A program made the translations under genes and the position numbers. Positions 1-10,140 of a stretch of 64,000 nt of DNA are shown here, piece after piece. The first letter of the stretch is position 1, and each line of letters starts with the position of its first letter. The stretch comes from Terriglobia bacterium (GTDB lineage: Bacteria; Acidobacteriota; Terriglobia; Bryobacterales; Bryobacteraceae): positions 124,001-188,000 of the forward strand of contig JAIQFI010000006.1 in NCBI GenBank assembly GCA_020073345.1, read 5' to 3'. The notes below the pieces were generated by a model. It ran no database searches. It saw nothing but the letters and a program-made list of their open reading frames with translations, and was not told where the DNA came from.

Positions 1-1
1 T

Positions 2-97
2 ACCGATCATGGCGCTATGGCACGCGCCGAAGTTCGTTGGCGCAAGCGTCTGGGGCTGCCTTCCGGGCTCATCGAACGGGCTGGGGCAAGCGCATGA
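2..97 (+). CDS. ybeY: Endoribonuclease YbeY, C-terminal fragment (cut by window start)
   Basis: Frame 2 reads TDHGAMARAEVRWRKRLGLPSGLIERAGASA*, matching a YbeY C-terminal tail; its stop overlaps the ATG of the CorC-like gene (ATGA), and ybeY-corC-era is a common gene order. Not in the ORF track. Confidence 0.75.
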   Translation, partial: TDHGAMARAEVRWRKRLGLPSGLIERAGASA

Positions 98-1338
98 CGC
101 TGCTGCTGACATTGGCGGCCGCAGCCGTCGCTCTTCTCGTCACGCTGGTCACCTGCATCCAGCTCCTGTATCTGGAAAGCCTGCGGGTCCGGACCCGCGA
201 GCTGCCGGCTTTGCAGTTCTTCCGGGAAACGCTGGAACCGCGGATTGGCCTCGAAACCGAACGCGGCTCGCTGACGTTTTCCCTGATCAAGCACATCGGC
301 CTGGGCATTCTCGGCTGCCTGATCCTGGCCATCACGCTGCCAAACTCCCCGCTCTGGGAAGCGCTGGCGGGCGCGTTCCTGGTCACCGGCGCCGCTACGG
401 TGTTAGGTGCGCACCTGATACCCCAGATCGTGTATCGCAAGACCGCGGGGCACGGGCTGAAGGCGCTGGTGCCGGTGTTCCGCGTGCTGGCTGTATCGGC
501 GCTCCCGTTGACCTGGATCGTGGAATTCCTGCAATCGCTGTTCGAGCTGGGCCGCCCGGCGCCCGATGAGGAAACCGCGGCCGAAGAACATATCGAAGCC
601 CTGATCAGCGCCGGCGAAGAAGAAGGCATCATCGAGGAAGGCGACCGCGAGCTGATCCAATCCGTGGTGGCCTTCGGCGACAAGACCGTGCGCGAGGTTC
701 TGACGCCGCGGCCGAGGATCGTCGCGATCAGCCAGGATGCGACGCTCGACGAACTGCGCGAGCTGGCCATCAACGAGCAGTACTCCCGCATCCCCGCCTT
801 CGACGGCGATATCGATTCCATCACCGGATTCGTGCATGTCCGCGACATGTTCGAGCTGGACGAAGAAGTTCGCGCCAAGCGCAAGGTGCGCGACATTCTG
901 CGGCCCATCCGCATGATCCCGGAAACCAAACCAGTCAACGACCTGCTGAAGGAAATGCAGGAAGAAGGCGCGCACATGGCTGTGGTGGTGGATGAGTACG
1001 GGTCCACTGCCGGCATCGTCACTCTGGAAGACATGGTGGAGGAGATTGTCGGCGAGATTCACGACGAACACGAGCCGGAGCGCGATTTTCGCGAGGATCC
1101 CGACGGGAGCTTCGTCGTTTCGGGCAGCTTCGACCTGGGCCGGTTGGGTGACCTGCTTGAATTCCGCCCGCAGGAGGGCACCGAATCGACGACCGTCGGC
1201 GGGCTGATCACCGAGTGGCTCGGGCACGTGCCCGCAGTGGGCGAGGAAGCCGAGCGCGACGGCATCCAGATTAAAGTGCTGGCCGCCAACAACCTGCGCG
1301 TGGATCAGGTGCGGGTGGCGAAGGCCGCAGGCAAGTGA
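94..1338 (+). CDS. HlyC/CorC (CNNM-type) family protein: CBS domain pair plus CorC_HlyC C-terminal domain
   Basis: ORF 37..1338; likely start at internal ATG 94 (MTLLLTLAAAAVALLVTLV). CBS-type motifs (VREVLTPRPRIVAI, VVVDEYGSTAGIVTLEDMVEEIVGEI). Confidence 0.9.
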   Translation: MTLLLTLAAAAVALLVTLVTCIQLLYLESLRVRTRELPALQFFRETLEPRIGLETERGSLTFSLIKHIGLGILGCLILAITLPNSPLWEALAGAFLVTGAATVLGAHLIPQIVYRKTAGHGLKALVPVFRVLAVSALPLTWIVEFLQSLFELGRPAPDEETAAEEHIEALISAGEEEGIIEEGDRELIQSVVAFGDKTVREVLTPRPRIVAISQDATLDELRELAINEQYSRIPAFDGDIDSITGFVHVRDMFELDEEVRAKRKVRDILRPIRMIPETKPVNDLLKEMQEEGAHMAVVVDEYGSTAGIVTLEDMVEEIVGEIHDEHEPERDFREDPDGSFVVSGSFDLGRLGDLLEFRPQEGTESTTVGGLITEWLGHVPAVGEEAERDGIQIKVLAANNLRVDQVRVAKAAGK

Positions 1339-2231
1339 AACATCGAGCCGGGTTCGTTGCGATTCTAGGCCGGCCCAACGCCGGCAAATCGACGCTGTTG
1401 AATGCCCTGTTGGGAACCAAGCTGGCTATCGTCGCGCCGCGCCCCCAGACCACGCGCACCGCGATTCAAGGCGTGTTGAAGCTGCCCGGCGCGCAGATCG
1501 TGTTCGTGGACACGCCGGGAATCCACGAGTCTTCGACGTTGCTCAACAAGCGCATGATGGATCAGGTGCGGGCGTCGGCCGACGCGGACGTGGTGCTGTT
1601 TCTGGTGGATGCGACGGCTCATTTCAACGACGAAGACGCGGGCGCCGTTGACCTGGTGAAAAAAACCGGGGCCCCGGCCATCGCGGTATTCAACAAGATC
1701 GACAAGCTGCGCGAAAAGGCGAAGTTGCTGGCGCTGATCGAGCGGTACCGCGGGATGCACGATTTCGCGGCGTACATACCCATTTCCGCGCTCAAAGGCG
1801 ACGGCGTGGATCTCTTGCGGAAGGAGATCCTGGCGCGGCTTCCGGAAGGTCCCGCGCTCTATCCCAAGGATCACTTAACCGATCAGCCGGAACGTTTTCT
1901 GGCGGCGGAAATCATTCGCGAGAAAGTTCTGCACCTGACACGGCAGGAAGTGCCCCACGCCGTGGCCGTGATGATTGAACAGTGGGAAGATACCGCTACG
2001 TTAATGCGCATCGCTGCGACCATCTATGTGGAACGCCCAGGACAGAAAGCCATTCTGATCGGCGCGGGCGGCGCCCTGCTCAAGAAAATCGGCACGCTGG
2101 CGCGGAGGGAAATCGAAACTCTGGTAGGCAAGAAGGTCTTCTTGCAAACGTTCGTCAAGGTGCGGCCGAACTGGCGCCAGGACCCGGAATTCCTGGCGGC
2201 GACGGATTGGCGCGGCATGGCGGGCACATAG
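1335..2231 (+). CDS. era: GTPase Era
   Basis: G1 GRPNAGKSTLLN, G3 DTPGIH, G4 NKID, C-terminal KH-like region (ILIGAGGALLKKIGTLARREIE). GTG start overlapping the previous stop. Confidence 0.96.
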   Translation: MKHRAGFVAILGRPNAGKSTLLNALLGTKLAIVAPRPQTTRTAIQGVLKLPGAQIVFVDTPGIHESSTLLNKRMMDQVRASADADVVLFLVDATAHFNDEDAGAVDLVKKTGAPAIAVFNKIDKLREKAKLLALIERYRGMHDFAAYIPISALKGDGVDLLRKEILARLPEGPALYPKDHLTDQPERFLAAEIIREKVLHLTRQEVPHAVAVMIEQWEDTATLMRIAATIYVERPGQKAILIGAGGALLKKIGTLARREIETLVGKKVFLQTFVKVRPNWRQDPEFLAATDWRGMAGT

Positions 2232-2244
2232 GTAGAATAAGAGC

Positions 2245-2538
2245 ATGCTGCCGAGGCTTATAGCTCTCTTGCTGTTGGTAACTCTGGCCATGCCGATGCT
2301 GGTGGCACAACAGAAGGCTGTGTCGGACGATGCGATTTCCGACAACGTGCGCCAGCGGCTCGCTAGCGATGCGGACGTCCGTGGCGCGGCGCTCGACGTT
2401 ACTGTCAAAGGCGGCGTCGTCACCATCAAGGGCAGGGTCCACACGGACAAGGGCCGCAAGAAGGCCACCGAGATCTCGAAGAAGGTCAAGGGCGTGGTCG
2501 ACGTGGACAATCAGCTCAAGCTGTATAGCGATAAGTAG
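2245..2538 (+). CDS. BON domain-containing exported protein
   Basis: Signal-like N-terminus; BON pattern (VRQRLASDADVRGAALDVTVKGGVVTIKGRVHT...GVVDVDNQLK). Confidence 0.85.
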   Translation: MLPRLIALLLLVTLAMPMLVAQQKAVSDDAISDNVRQRLASDADVRGAALDVTVKGGVVTIKGRVHTDKGRKKATEISKKVKGVVDVDNQLKLYSDK

Positions 2539-2549
2539 GCACAGGGCGA

Positions 2550-4103
2550 TTAATGCCGGAAGTGGCGCACGCCGGTGAAGACCATCGCCAGCCCTAAGCG
2601 GTCGGCGGCGGCGATCACGTCGTTGTCGTTGACCGAGCCCCCGGGCTGGATCACTGCGGTAATTCCGTGTTGGGCCGCTTCTTCGACACCGTCGGGGAAT
2701 GGGAAGAAAGCGTCCGACGCCACGATCGAGCCCTGGAGCGGCAGCACGGCCTTCATCGCGCCGACTTTCACGGAATCCACGCGGCTCATCTGGCCGGCGC
2801 CGACGCTGATCGTTTGCCCTGCTCGCGCATATACGATCGCGTTGGATTTGACGTGTTTCGACACTTTCCAGCCGAACTCGAGCGCGATCCACTCTTCTTG
2901 CGTCGGAGCGCGACCAGTCACCACCCGCGTCTCCTCACGAGCCAGAATATGCGCGTCCGGCGTCTGGGCGAGGTAGCCGCCGCTGATGGACTTCACCACC
3001 AGGGTGGGAGGCTCCACAATCACTCGCAACAGGCGAAGATTCTTCTTCGAGGTAAGAATATTGAGCGCGTCACCTGAAAAATCCGGCGCGGCGATAGCTT
3101 CCACAAACGTCTTGGCGATTTCCTTGGCGGTTTCGGCATCGACGGTCTTGTTAAACGCCAGTACGCCTCCGAACGCCGACACGGGATCGGCCTCAAATGC
3201 CCGGCGGTAGCTTTCGGCCAGCGCGGAGCCTTTTTCCCACGTAGACACTTCCGCGCAACCGCACGGATTGGTGTGCTTGATGATCGCCGATGCGGGCCGG
3301 TCGAATTCGAGCACCAAGTGCCAGGCCGCATCCAGATCCACCAGATTGTTGTAGGAAAGCTCCTTGCCGTGTAGCTGCGCTGCTCCGGCGATCCCGCTCT
3401 TCCCCGTCGCGTATAACGCTGCCGACTGGTGCGGATTTTCCCCATATCGCAGCGACAGTGTCCGTGGCGCGCGGATATCGAGCGTAGCCGGCAGAGGATC
3501 GCCGGTGGGAGGAATTTCGGCCAGGCGGGCGCTAACGGCTCGGTCATAAGCCGCCGTAGTCGCGAAGGCCTTCTTGGCCAGCCGCCAATGAGTTTCCTCT
3601 GGAAGCGAGCCGCCTCCGGCGGTTAATTCAGCAATGACTCCCGCGTATTCAGCGGGAGAAGTGATGACTGCCACATCCTGCCAGTTCTTGGCCGCGGCCC
3701 GGATCATGGTGGGGCCGCCGATGTCGATGTTCTCGATCAGCTCTTCAAGGGATGCGTCCTTCTTCGCGGCGATCTTCTCGAATTCGTACAGGCTCACGGC
3801 CACCAGGTCGATCCGGGAGATCCCGTGCTCGGCGAGCGCCCGCATGTGCTCGGGTTTGGAGCGGACGGCGAGAATGCCGCCGGCGATGCGCGGGTGAATG
3901 GTCTTGACCCGGCCATCGAGCATCTCAGGAAACTGGGTAACTTCGGCGACCTCGCGCAAGGGGGCTATGCCCGCTTCCTGCAACACGCGGAAGGTGCCTC
4001 CCGTGGAGAGAATCTCGACGCCCAAAGCCGTGAGCGCGCGAGCAAATTCGACAATCCCTGTCTTGTCAGTGACGCTGAGGAGAGCACGCTCGATGCGGGG
4101 CAT
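2550..4103 (-). CDS. purH: Bifunctional AICAR formyltransferase/IMP cyclohydrolase
   Basis: PurH hallmarks: ALLSVTDKTGIVEFARAL, STGGTFRVLQEAGI, LRYGENPHQSAALY, AFFPFPDGVEEAAQHGITAVIQPGGSVNDNDVIAAAD. Confidence 0.97.
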   Translation of the reverse strand: MPRIERALLSVTDKTGIVEFARALTALGVEILSTGGTFRVLQEAGIAPLREVAEVTQFPEMLDGRVKTIHPRIAGGILAVRSKPEHMRALAEHGISRIDLVAVSLYEFEKIAAKKDASLEELIENIDIGGPTMIRAAAKNWQDVAVITSPAEYAGVIAELTAGGGSLPEETHWRLAKKAFATTAAYDRAVSARLAEIPPTGDPLPATLDIRAPRTLSLRYGENPHQSAALYATGKSGIAGAAQLHGKELSYNNLVDLDAAWHLVLEFDRPASAIIKHTNPCGCAEVSTWEKGSALAESYRRAFEADPVSAFGGVLAFNKTVDAETAKEIAKTFVEAIAAPDFSGDALNILTSKKNLRLLRVIVEPPTLVVKSISGGYLAQTPDAHILAREETRVVTGRAPTQEEWIALEFGWKVSKHVKSNAIVYARAGQTISVGAGQMSRVDSVKVGAMKAVLPLQGSIVASDAFFPFPDGVEEAAQHGITAVIQPGGSVNDNDVIAAADRLGLAMVFTGVRHFRH

Positions 4104-4135
4104 GAACTCTCATTATGGTGTACTCTGGAACGTCT

Positions 4136-4966
4136 ATGCGACTGGTGACATTTCAGCAACCGGGGTCCGTTCCGGAAGCCGGCATTGTGGAAGGAAATAA
4201 AGTTCAGGGCCTGGGGGTCGACATGCTGACGGTGTGCGCCGCGGGGCGCGTGCCGGAACCGCGTGGGCCGTCTTTCGATCTGGCTTCGGTCAAACTGCTG
4301 GCGCCGGTGCCGCGTCCTCCGAAACTCATCTGCGTGGGATTGAACTATCGCGATCACGCGGCGGAATCGAGGTCGGAAATCCCCAAAGTCCCGACCATCT
4401 TCAGTAAGTTTTCGAACGTGGTGATCGGCCCGGGCGATCCGATCGTGCTGCCGAAGGCGTCGCGCAAGCCGGATTACGAGGCGGAATTCGCCTTCGTGAT
4501 CGGCCGCGGCGGCCGCCATATTCCGGCCGCGAAGGCGCTCGATCACGTGCTGGGATATACCATCGTCAACGACGTCAGCGCGCGCGATTTTCAAACCGCC
4601 ACCACGCAGTGGCTGATGGGCAAGACGTTTGACACCTTCGCTCCCATGGGCCCCTGGATCGTGACCAAGGATGAGATTGCGGACCCGCACGCGCTCGATA
4701 TTTCGCTCGAAATCGGAGGCGAAACGCTGCAGAGTTCCAATACGCGGGAAATGGTATTCCGCCTTCCGGAGTTGATCGAATACGTCTCGACCGCGGTGAC
4801 GCTCGAGCCGGGAGACGTGTTCGCCACGGGCACTCCGGCAGGCGTCGGATTCGGCCGGAAACCGCCGCGGTGGCTAAAACCGGGCGAAGAAGTGATCGTG
4901 CGCATCTCGGGTATCGGCGAGTTGCGGAACCCGACAATTGCTGAGGTCACGACAGCCGAGGAGTAA
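4136..4966 (+). CDS. Fumarylacetoacetate hydrolase family protein
   Basis: FAH motifs: LICVGLNYRDHAAE, DYEAEFAFVIGRGGR, GYTIVNDVSARDFQ, VFATGTPAGVGFGR. ATG 4136. Confidence 0.92.
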   Translation: MRLVTFQQPGSVPEAGIVEGNKVQGLGVDMLTVCAAGRVPEPRGPSFDLASVKLLAPVPRPPKLICVGLNYRDHAAESRSEIPKVPTIFSKFSNVVIGPGDPIVLPKASRKPDYEAEFAFVIGRGGRHIPAAKALDHVLGYTIVNDVSARDFQTATTQWLMGKTFDTFAPMGPWIVTKDEIADPHALDISLEIGGETLQSSNTREMVFRLPELIEYVSTAVTLEPGDVFATGTPAGVGFGRKPPRWLKPGEEVIVRISGIGELRNPTIAEVTTAEE

Positions 4967-7398
4967 TGCAGTCGCTGTTCCAGGACATTCGCTTCGGCGC
5001 CCGAGTGCTTCTGCGCTCGCCGGGAATGACCCTGGCGGTGATTCTGGCGCTGGCGCTCGGCATCGGCGCGAACACGGCGATGTTCAGCGTGGTGGATGCC
5101 CTGATCCTGCATCCGCTGCGCTATCAGAACCCGTCGGAGCTGGTGGTGGTGTGGGACCGCGATCCGCAAGGGCAACTGCGGGGATCATCGTCGGGAAATT
5201 TCCTGGACTGGCGCAAGGCCAAGTCTTTCTCCGGGCTGGCCGGCTGGGCGCCCTCTACCTATACGCTGAGTGGCCTGGATCGGCCCGAGCAGATTTACGG
5301 CGCGCGCGTCACCGCGGGATTTTTCAAGACACTCGGCGTGAAGCCTGTTCTGGGGCGGACGTTCCTCGATGGCGAGGACGGGCTGGACGGTGCATCAGCA
5401 GCCAGCAAGGTGATCGTAGTCGGCTACGACACGTGGCAAAACCTTTTGAACGGCGATCCGAATGTGCTGGGCCGTACGATCCGCCTCAATCAAACTCCCT
5501 ACGCCATCATCGGCGTGATGGCGCCGGATTTCCAGTTCATGTCGCGGCGTCACCAGGTGTGGGTTCCGGCCGTGCTGGACCTGGCCAATCGCGACTACCG
5601 TTACCTGATGGTGGTGGCGCGGCGGAAAACATCGCAGGCGGGGGCGGCAGCGGAGATGACGGTGCTGGCCCGGTCGCTCGCGGAAGCCTACCCGAAGAGC
5701 AATACCGGCTGGACCATTCAGGTGGACGACTTCCAGGGATGGCTGGTGAACGGCAAACTCAGAACACGCCTGCTTTTACTATTCGCAGCGGTCGGCGCGG
5801 TGCTGCTGCTGGCTTCGACCAACGTCGCGAGCCTGCTGCTGGCCCGGGCGGCGGGGCGCGGGCGTGAGATCGCCGTACGCGTTTCCATGGGCGCAACACC
5901 CTTAAGGGTGGTCCGGCAGCTTCTCACCGAGAGCGTGATGCTGGCGCTGATGGGAGCAGCGCTGGGACTCGGCCTCGCGGCATTGTTGATCGGCCTGGCG
6001 CCACGCTTCGTTCCTATCGATGCGATTCCGATCACGGCCCCGATCCAGCTGAATTTTCTGGTGCTGGGTTTCACGCTGGCGGTGGCGGTTCTTACCGGCG
6101 TCTTGTTCGGGCTGGCGCCGGCTCTTTCGCTGGCGCGTCCGGATGTGCGGGAGACGCTCAATGACTCGAGCCGTGGATCCACCGGCGGGCGCGGCCGCCA
6201 GCGCTTCCGGCAGGCCATGGTGGTGATCGAGGTGGCGGTCGCTTTGGTATTGCTCGCCGGGGCGGCGCTGATGACGGAAAGCCTGCGCCGCATGACCGAG
6301 ATCGAGCTGGGTTTCGATGCCAACCAGGTGCTCACATTACGGGTGTTTCTTCCCGTGGCGCGTTATAACGGAGCTCAAGCGCTTCAGTACAACACGCGCG
6401 CGATGGAGAAAATCGCAGCCCTGCCTGGCGTCGAGAGCGTGGCTGCGGGCAGCAACCTGCCCCTGGCGCGGCTCAACATGTACATACCCTTCGATCTGGA
6501 TACTGCGCCTCCACGGAGTCCCTCGGAGCGGCCCGACGTCGGCTACACCACCATCAGCCGCAGCTACCTGCACACGCTGGGGATTGCGCTCAAGCGCGGA
6601 CGCGATTTCACCGATTACGACCGGGCCGGCGCTCCGACCGTGGCCCTGATTAACGAGGCATTCGCGGCGCAGTATTTCCCCCATCAGGACCCGGTGGGCC
6701 GCCACCTTCTGATTAATCCGCCGCTCCTGGGCCAAAACGGATTTACGGATACGATTCGGGCGGAAATCGTGGGAGTGGCGGGCAACGTCAAGCTGGGAGA
6801 TCTAAGTGCCCCGCCGGAACCGATTCTGTATGTGCCCCAGGCGCAGAACGTCTGGTCGGCCGTGACGTATCTGACGGTGCGGACGCGCGCTAACGCAACT
6901 GGCTTGGCGGCGGCGATTCGGCACGAGATGGCCGATCTGGACAAAGAGCAGCCCGTCGATCAACTGGGGAGCCTGGAACAGACCTTCTCGGATCAGTTCG
7001 CGGAACCGCGATTTCAATCGCGGCTGATGGAAGCCTTCGCCGGGCTGGCGCTGATTCTGGCGGTGGTGGGAATCTACGGCGTCAATGCGTACGCGGTCAC
7101 GCAGAGACGGCGCGAGCTGGGAGTGCGGATCGCTCTGGGCGCTCGCCCCAGCGACGTGCTGCGGGAAACGCTGGTCGAAGGCTTGGGGCTGTCCGCGCTG
7201 GGAATCGCGCTTGGGCTGGCGGGCGCCTTCGCGCTGAGCTCGCTCTTCCGCAGCGTGCTGGTGGGCGTGACCGGAATCAATCCCGCTACGCTGCTGGGTG
7301 CGGCGGGAGTGCTGGCGGGCGTGGCCCTGGTCGCTTGCTACATCCCCGCCCGGCGGGCTACCCGCATCGACCCGGCTTCAGCGCTGCGGCAGGAATAG
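4966..7398 (+). CDS. MacB/FtsX-type ABC permease, acidobacterial duplicated orphan permease (ADOP)-like
   Basis: 810 aa with MacB-like periplasmic domains and duplicated FtsX-like membrane segments (RGREIAVRVSMGATPLRVVRQLLTES; RRELGVRIALGARPSDVLRETLVEG). Confidence 0.88.
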   Translation: MQSLFQDIRFGARVLLRSPGMTLAVILALALGIGANTAMFSVVDALILHPLRYQNPSELVVVWDRDPQGQLRGSSSGNFLDWRKAKSFSGLAGWAPSTYTLSGLDRPEQIYGARVTAGFFKTLGVKPVLGRTFLDGEDGLDGASAASKVIVVGYDTWQNLLNGDPNVLGRTIRLNQTPYAIIGVMAPDFQFMSRRHQVWVPAVLDLANRDYRYLMVVARRKTSQAGAAAEMTVLARSLAEAYPKSNTGWTIQVDDFQGWLVNGKLRTRLLLLFAAVGAVLLLASTNVASLLLARAAGRGREIAVRVSMGATPLRVVRQLLTESVMLALMGAALGLGLAALLIGLAPRFVPIDAIPITAPIQLNFLVLGFTLAVAVLTGVLFGLAPALSLARPDVRETLNDSSRGSTGGRGRQRFRQAMVVIEVAVALVLLAGAALMTESLRRMTEIELGFDANQVLTLRVFLPVARYNGAQALQYNTRAMEKIAALPGVESVAAGSNLPLARLNMYIPFDLDTAPPRSPSERPDVGYTTISRSYLHTLGIALKRGRDFTDYDRAGAPTVALINEAFAAQYFPHQDPVGRHLLINPPLLGQNGFTDTIRAEIVGVAGNVKLGDLSAPPEPILYVPQAQNVWSAVTYLTVRTRANATGLAAAIRHEMADLDKEQPVDQLGSLEQTFSDQFAEPRFQSRLMEAFAGLALILAVVGIYGVNAYAVTQRRRELGVRIALGARPSDVLRETLVEGLGLSALGIALGLAGAFALSSLFRSVLVGVTGINPATLLGAAGVLAGVALVACYIPARRATRIDPASALRQE

Positions 7399-7430
7399 CC
7401 GGCAGCGGTGATAAAATAGGAAAAGTCTAC

Positions 7431-7504
7431 TGGGACGTCGTCTAACGGTAAGACTGCAGACTCTGGATCTGCGTATCGGGGTTCGAATCCCTGCGTCCCA
7501 GCCA
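7431..7504 (+). tRNA. tRNA-Gln (anticodon CTG), encoded CCA
   Basis: Acceptor TGGGACG/CGTCCCA, D-stem GTC/GAC, anticodon stem GCAGA-CTCTGGA-TCTGC (anticodon CTG), T-arm GGGTTCGAATCCC, then G-CCA. Confidence 0.96.
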
Positions 7505-7560
7505 ATCGAAATCCGTCGCTAGAGGAAGACGAAATAGCGCTTTCCGCGTCTATCAGACAC

Positions 7561-8412
7561 ATGGATATCGAAACGACGATTCGCAAAGCGGCCCAAATCG
7601 GGGCTATCTGCCTTTCCATAGGGATCGCTTTGGGCCAGCAGCAGACGCCGCCTCCGGAAGTGGATCAAGCCCTGCGCGCGCGTGTCACCGAGTTCCTGCA
7701 GCTGCACGTCGACGGAAACTTCCGGAAGGCTTACGACATGGTCGCCGAGGATACCAAGGACGAGTACTTCAACTCCGGCAAGGCCTTACTGAAGGACTTT
7801 AAGATCGACGGCATCAAGTATAACGACGATTTCACCAAGGCCGCAGTGACCGCCACGATGTCGAAAAATATCACCATCGTGGGCCAGGATATGCCGATCA
7901 CCATGCCTTCAACGATCACCTGGAAGATCGAGAATGGCAAATGGGTCTGGTACAGCGAAACCAAAACTGTGTGGGGGACCCCCATGGGGCCGCCCCTGGG
8001 CGGTCCGGAGGCCATCGCTGCAGCCGCGTTGAAGAACACCGATAAGGGCGTTGTGGAGCTGCCGAAACTTGACGAGAAAACCATGGCGGCCGCGGCACAG
8101 GAGATCACCCAACGGATCAGCGTAGACAAGAAAGAAGTCACGCTGGCAGCCGACAAACCTTCCGAAGACAAAGTTGTTTTTCACAACGGCATGAATGGCG
8201 GGGTTCAACTTGAGCTAACCGGATTCGAAGTTCCGGGGCTCACCGCGAAGCTCGAACAAACGATTATGAAACCGGCCGGAAACGTGGCCGTGGTGTTTCA
8301 CTACGAGCCGGGCGCTCCCGCCGGACCCAGAGATCCAGTCAACATCCAATTGACGGTGCAGCCTCTGAACCAGATCTTTACAATCCGGGTGAACTTCGCG
8401 GCTTCGAAGTAA
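7561..8412 (+). CDS. Hypothetical exported protein
   Basis: 283 aa, signal-like N-terminus ending AQQQ-like (IGAICLSIGIALGQQQ); no family recognised. Confidence 0.7.
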   Translation: MDIETTIRKAAQIGAICLSIGIALGQQQTPPPEVDQALRARVTEFLQLHVDGNFRKAYDMVAEDTKDEYFNSGKALLKDFKIDGIKYNDDFTKAAVTATMSKNITIVGQDMPITMPSTITWKIENGKWVWYSETKTVWGTPMGPPLGGPEAIAAAALKNTDKGVVELPKLDEKTMAAAAQEITQRISVDKKEVTLAADKPSEDKVVFHNGMNGGVQLELTGFEVPGLTAKLEQTIMKPAGNVAVVFHYEPGAPAGPRDPVNIQLTVQPLNQIFTIRVNFAASK

Positions 8413-8456
8413 AGTTGGCCACCGGGTTGCATTTCCCTTAGCGGAGGCAACACGGA

Positions 8457-9170
8457 ATGGTTAGTTCTATCACTGGCTCGCAATCGTCGCCGATCTTGGC
8501 GGGTCTTTCTCCCCAGCAAACAACTCCTTCAGGATCAATGGCTTCGTTCACTGAACAGTTGACTGCCGCGCTGGAAGGATACCTGGCACAATCCGGCAAC
8601 AGCTCAAACCTGGAGATCGATATTCAGGCGAGTCAGAGTCAGAATTCCGGCGTTCGTCAGTTTATTGTCACGGTGAAGAACCCCGATAGCGCGGCGGGAC
8701 AGGCTGGAACTGCGGCCAGCCTTACGCCGCCCGCGGCTGGGACATCGAAGCCTCAAGCGCTTGCTTCGGTGACGGCCAGCACGCCGGCGAGCACTCCTTC
8801 GACCAAGGCCACGCCCTCGAACAACCCGCAGATGGACGCAGCCGACGCATACTGGGCCGCACAGCCCGAGGCAGTCCAACAGCTGCGCGACATCAAGGAT
8901 TTCGGCGAGCGCTCCCTGATGGCGCAACAGCTAGCCGATCAAGGCTACACCATCGACCTGCCGATCATGGCGTGGGGCTGGGATCCATTAACCACCATGC
9001 AGACGCGCCAGACCTACGGCTACACTTGGGTGCCAAGCATGAACCAGGCGCCGGCGTCGACACCCGGTTTGACGGTCGCCGACCAGAAGCCCTACGACCC
9101 GGCCAAGCCGCCTGCCGGCTCGATCGCCGTGAACACGGACTTCGCAAAAGGGTTAGGGATCACCACCTAA
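8457..9170 (+). CDS. Hypothetical protein with Ala/Ser/Thr/Pro-rich central linker
   Basis: 237 aa ORF with upstream GGAGGCAAC; low-complexity linker, C-terminal WGWDPLTTMQTRQTYGYTWVPSMNQ segment. Confidence 0.65.
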   Translation: MVSSITGSQSSPILAGLSPQQTTPSGSMASFTEQLTAALEGYLAQSGNSSNLEIDIQASQSQNSGVRQFIVTVKNPDSAAGQAGTAASLTPPAAGTSKPQALASVTASTPASTPSTKATPSNNPQMDAADAYWAAQPEAVQQLRDIKDFGERSLMAQQLADQGYTIDLPIMAWGWDPLTTMQTRQTYGYTWVPSMNQAPASTPGLTVADQKPYDPAKPPAGSIAVNTDFAKGLGITT

Positions 9171-9279
9171 TCACGGCTCGACGGAGTAACTAAGCATCGG
9201 CGCGTGCAGCGGTTGCGACTTCGCCTCGGAACGGGCTGCGTCCATGGGTGGGGCATGATTGCATCAGGAGATTGCCCCC

Positions 9280-10131
9280 ATGTCCAATTCAATCGGACCG
9301 GTCAGTGAGCCGATGGTTCCCGCCCAGCCCAGCGCGGAATCTTACAGCGTCCAGGATCTGGCGCTGTTTAAATCGTATTCTCGCCAGAGCTACCGGGCCG
9401 CGTTCGGAATAGAAGCCCCGGCATACGATCCGTCCCGCCTCCGCAAGAGCTGGTTCGACTCGACGGTAGACGTCTCCGATCCGAGTAACGTGGCGGTCTA
9501 CCGTGTTGCTTCGCAGGACCAAAATGGCAATGCGATCCTGCGCCAGATCGTCATACCGGCGCAAGAGGCGGCCATGGTGAATTTGCCTGGCGCGATTCAG
9601 TATCCGCCCTACATCGTGGCGCCCACGAGCGCCACCCGCGACGGGTCCAGCATCAACCCGGTCTATCTCAGCTTGGAGAGCGACGCCCAAGACCTCATGA
9701 AGGAACTGGGGGGGAACAACCTGCGGCAGGAAGAACTGCCGCCGTTTACGGCGGATTATTCCAGCGACGAGCCTCGGCGGCCGTGGGAATTTCTGGTGCG
9801 GGGATCGCCTGTCAATGTAGGCGCGCTCTTGCTGAGCCGCAATGCCCAAGGCATTGGATCTCCCGGGCATTGGGACCTTTCGTCCCCCCAGCCGGTGTGG
9901 ATGCCCGACCCTCCCGCTCCGACCGGAGCAGACGACACGCGCTCTCCCCGGGAAATGCCAGTTCGCAACCTGCTGCCGAACGAAAAACTGTTCACCGGCC
10001 TCATGGGGATTCAGGGCGTGCAGCGGACGGATCTCCAGCTCACCTCCGACGAGGCCAGCGGCAAATTCACACCGGACGACCGGGCGACGTTGCGCCTGAT
10101 TTATCAGGCGGTCAGCAAGCTGTCGAGCTGA
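9280..10131 (+). CDS. Hypothetical protein
   Basis: ATG 9280 preceded by AGGAG; ORF 9259..10131; no family recognised. Confidence 0.65.
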   Translation: MSNSIGPVSEPMVPAQPSAESYSVQDLALFKSYSRQSYRAAFGIEAPAYDPSRLRKSWFDSTVDVSDPSNVAVYRVASQDQNGNAILRQIVIPAQEAAMVNLPGAIQYPPYIVAPTSATRDGSSINPVYLSLESDAQDLMKELGGNNLRQEELPPFTADYSSDEPRRPWEFLVRGSPVNVGALLLSRNAQGIGSPGHWDLSSPQPVWMPDPPAPTGADDTRSPREMPVRNLLPNEKLFTGLMGIQGVQRTDLQLTSDEASGKFTPDDRATLRLIYQAVSKLSS

Positions 10132-10140
10132 CGCGAGTGG

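Noticed and set aside
7431-7504. tRNA-Gln as an integration site for a genomic island
   Set aside because: No integrase, no downstream direct repeat of the tRNA 3' end and no phage genes seen in the window.
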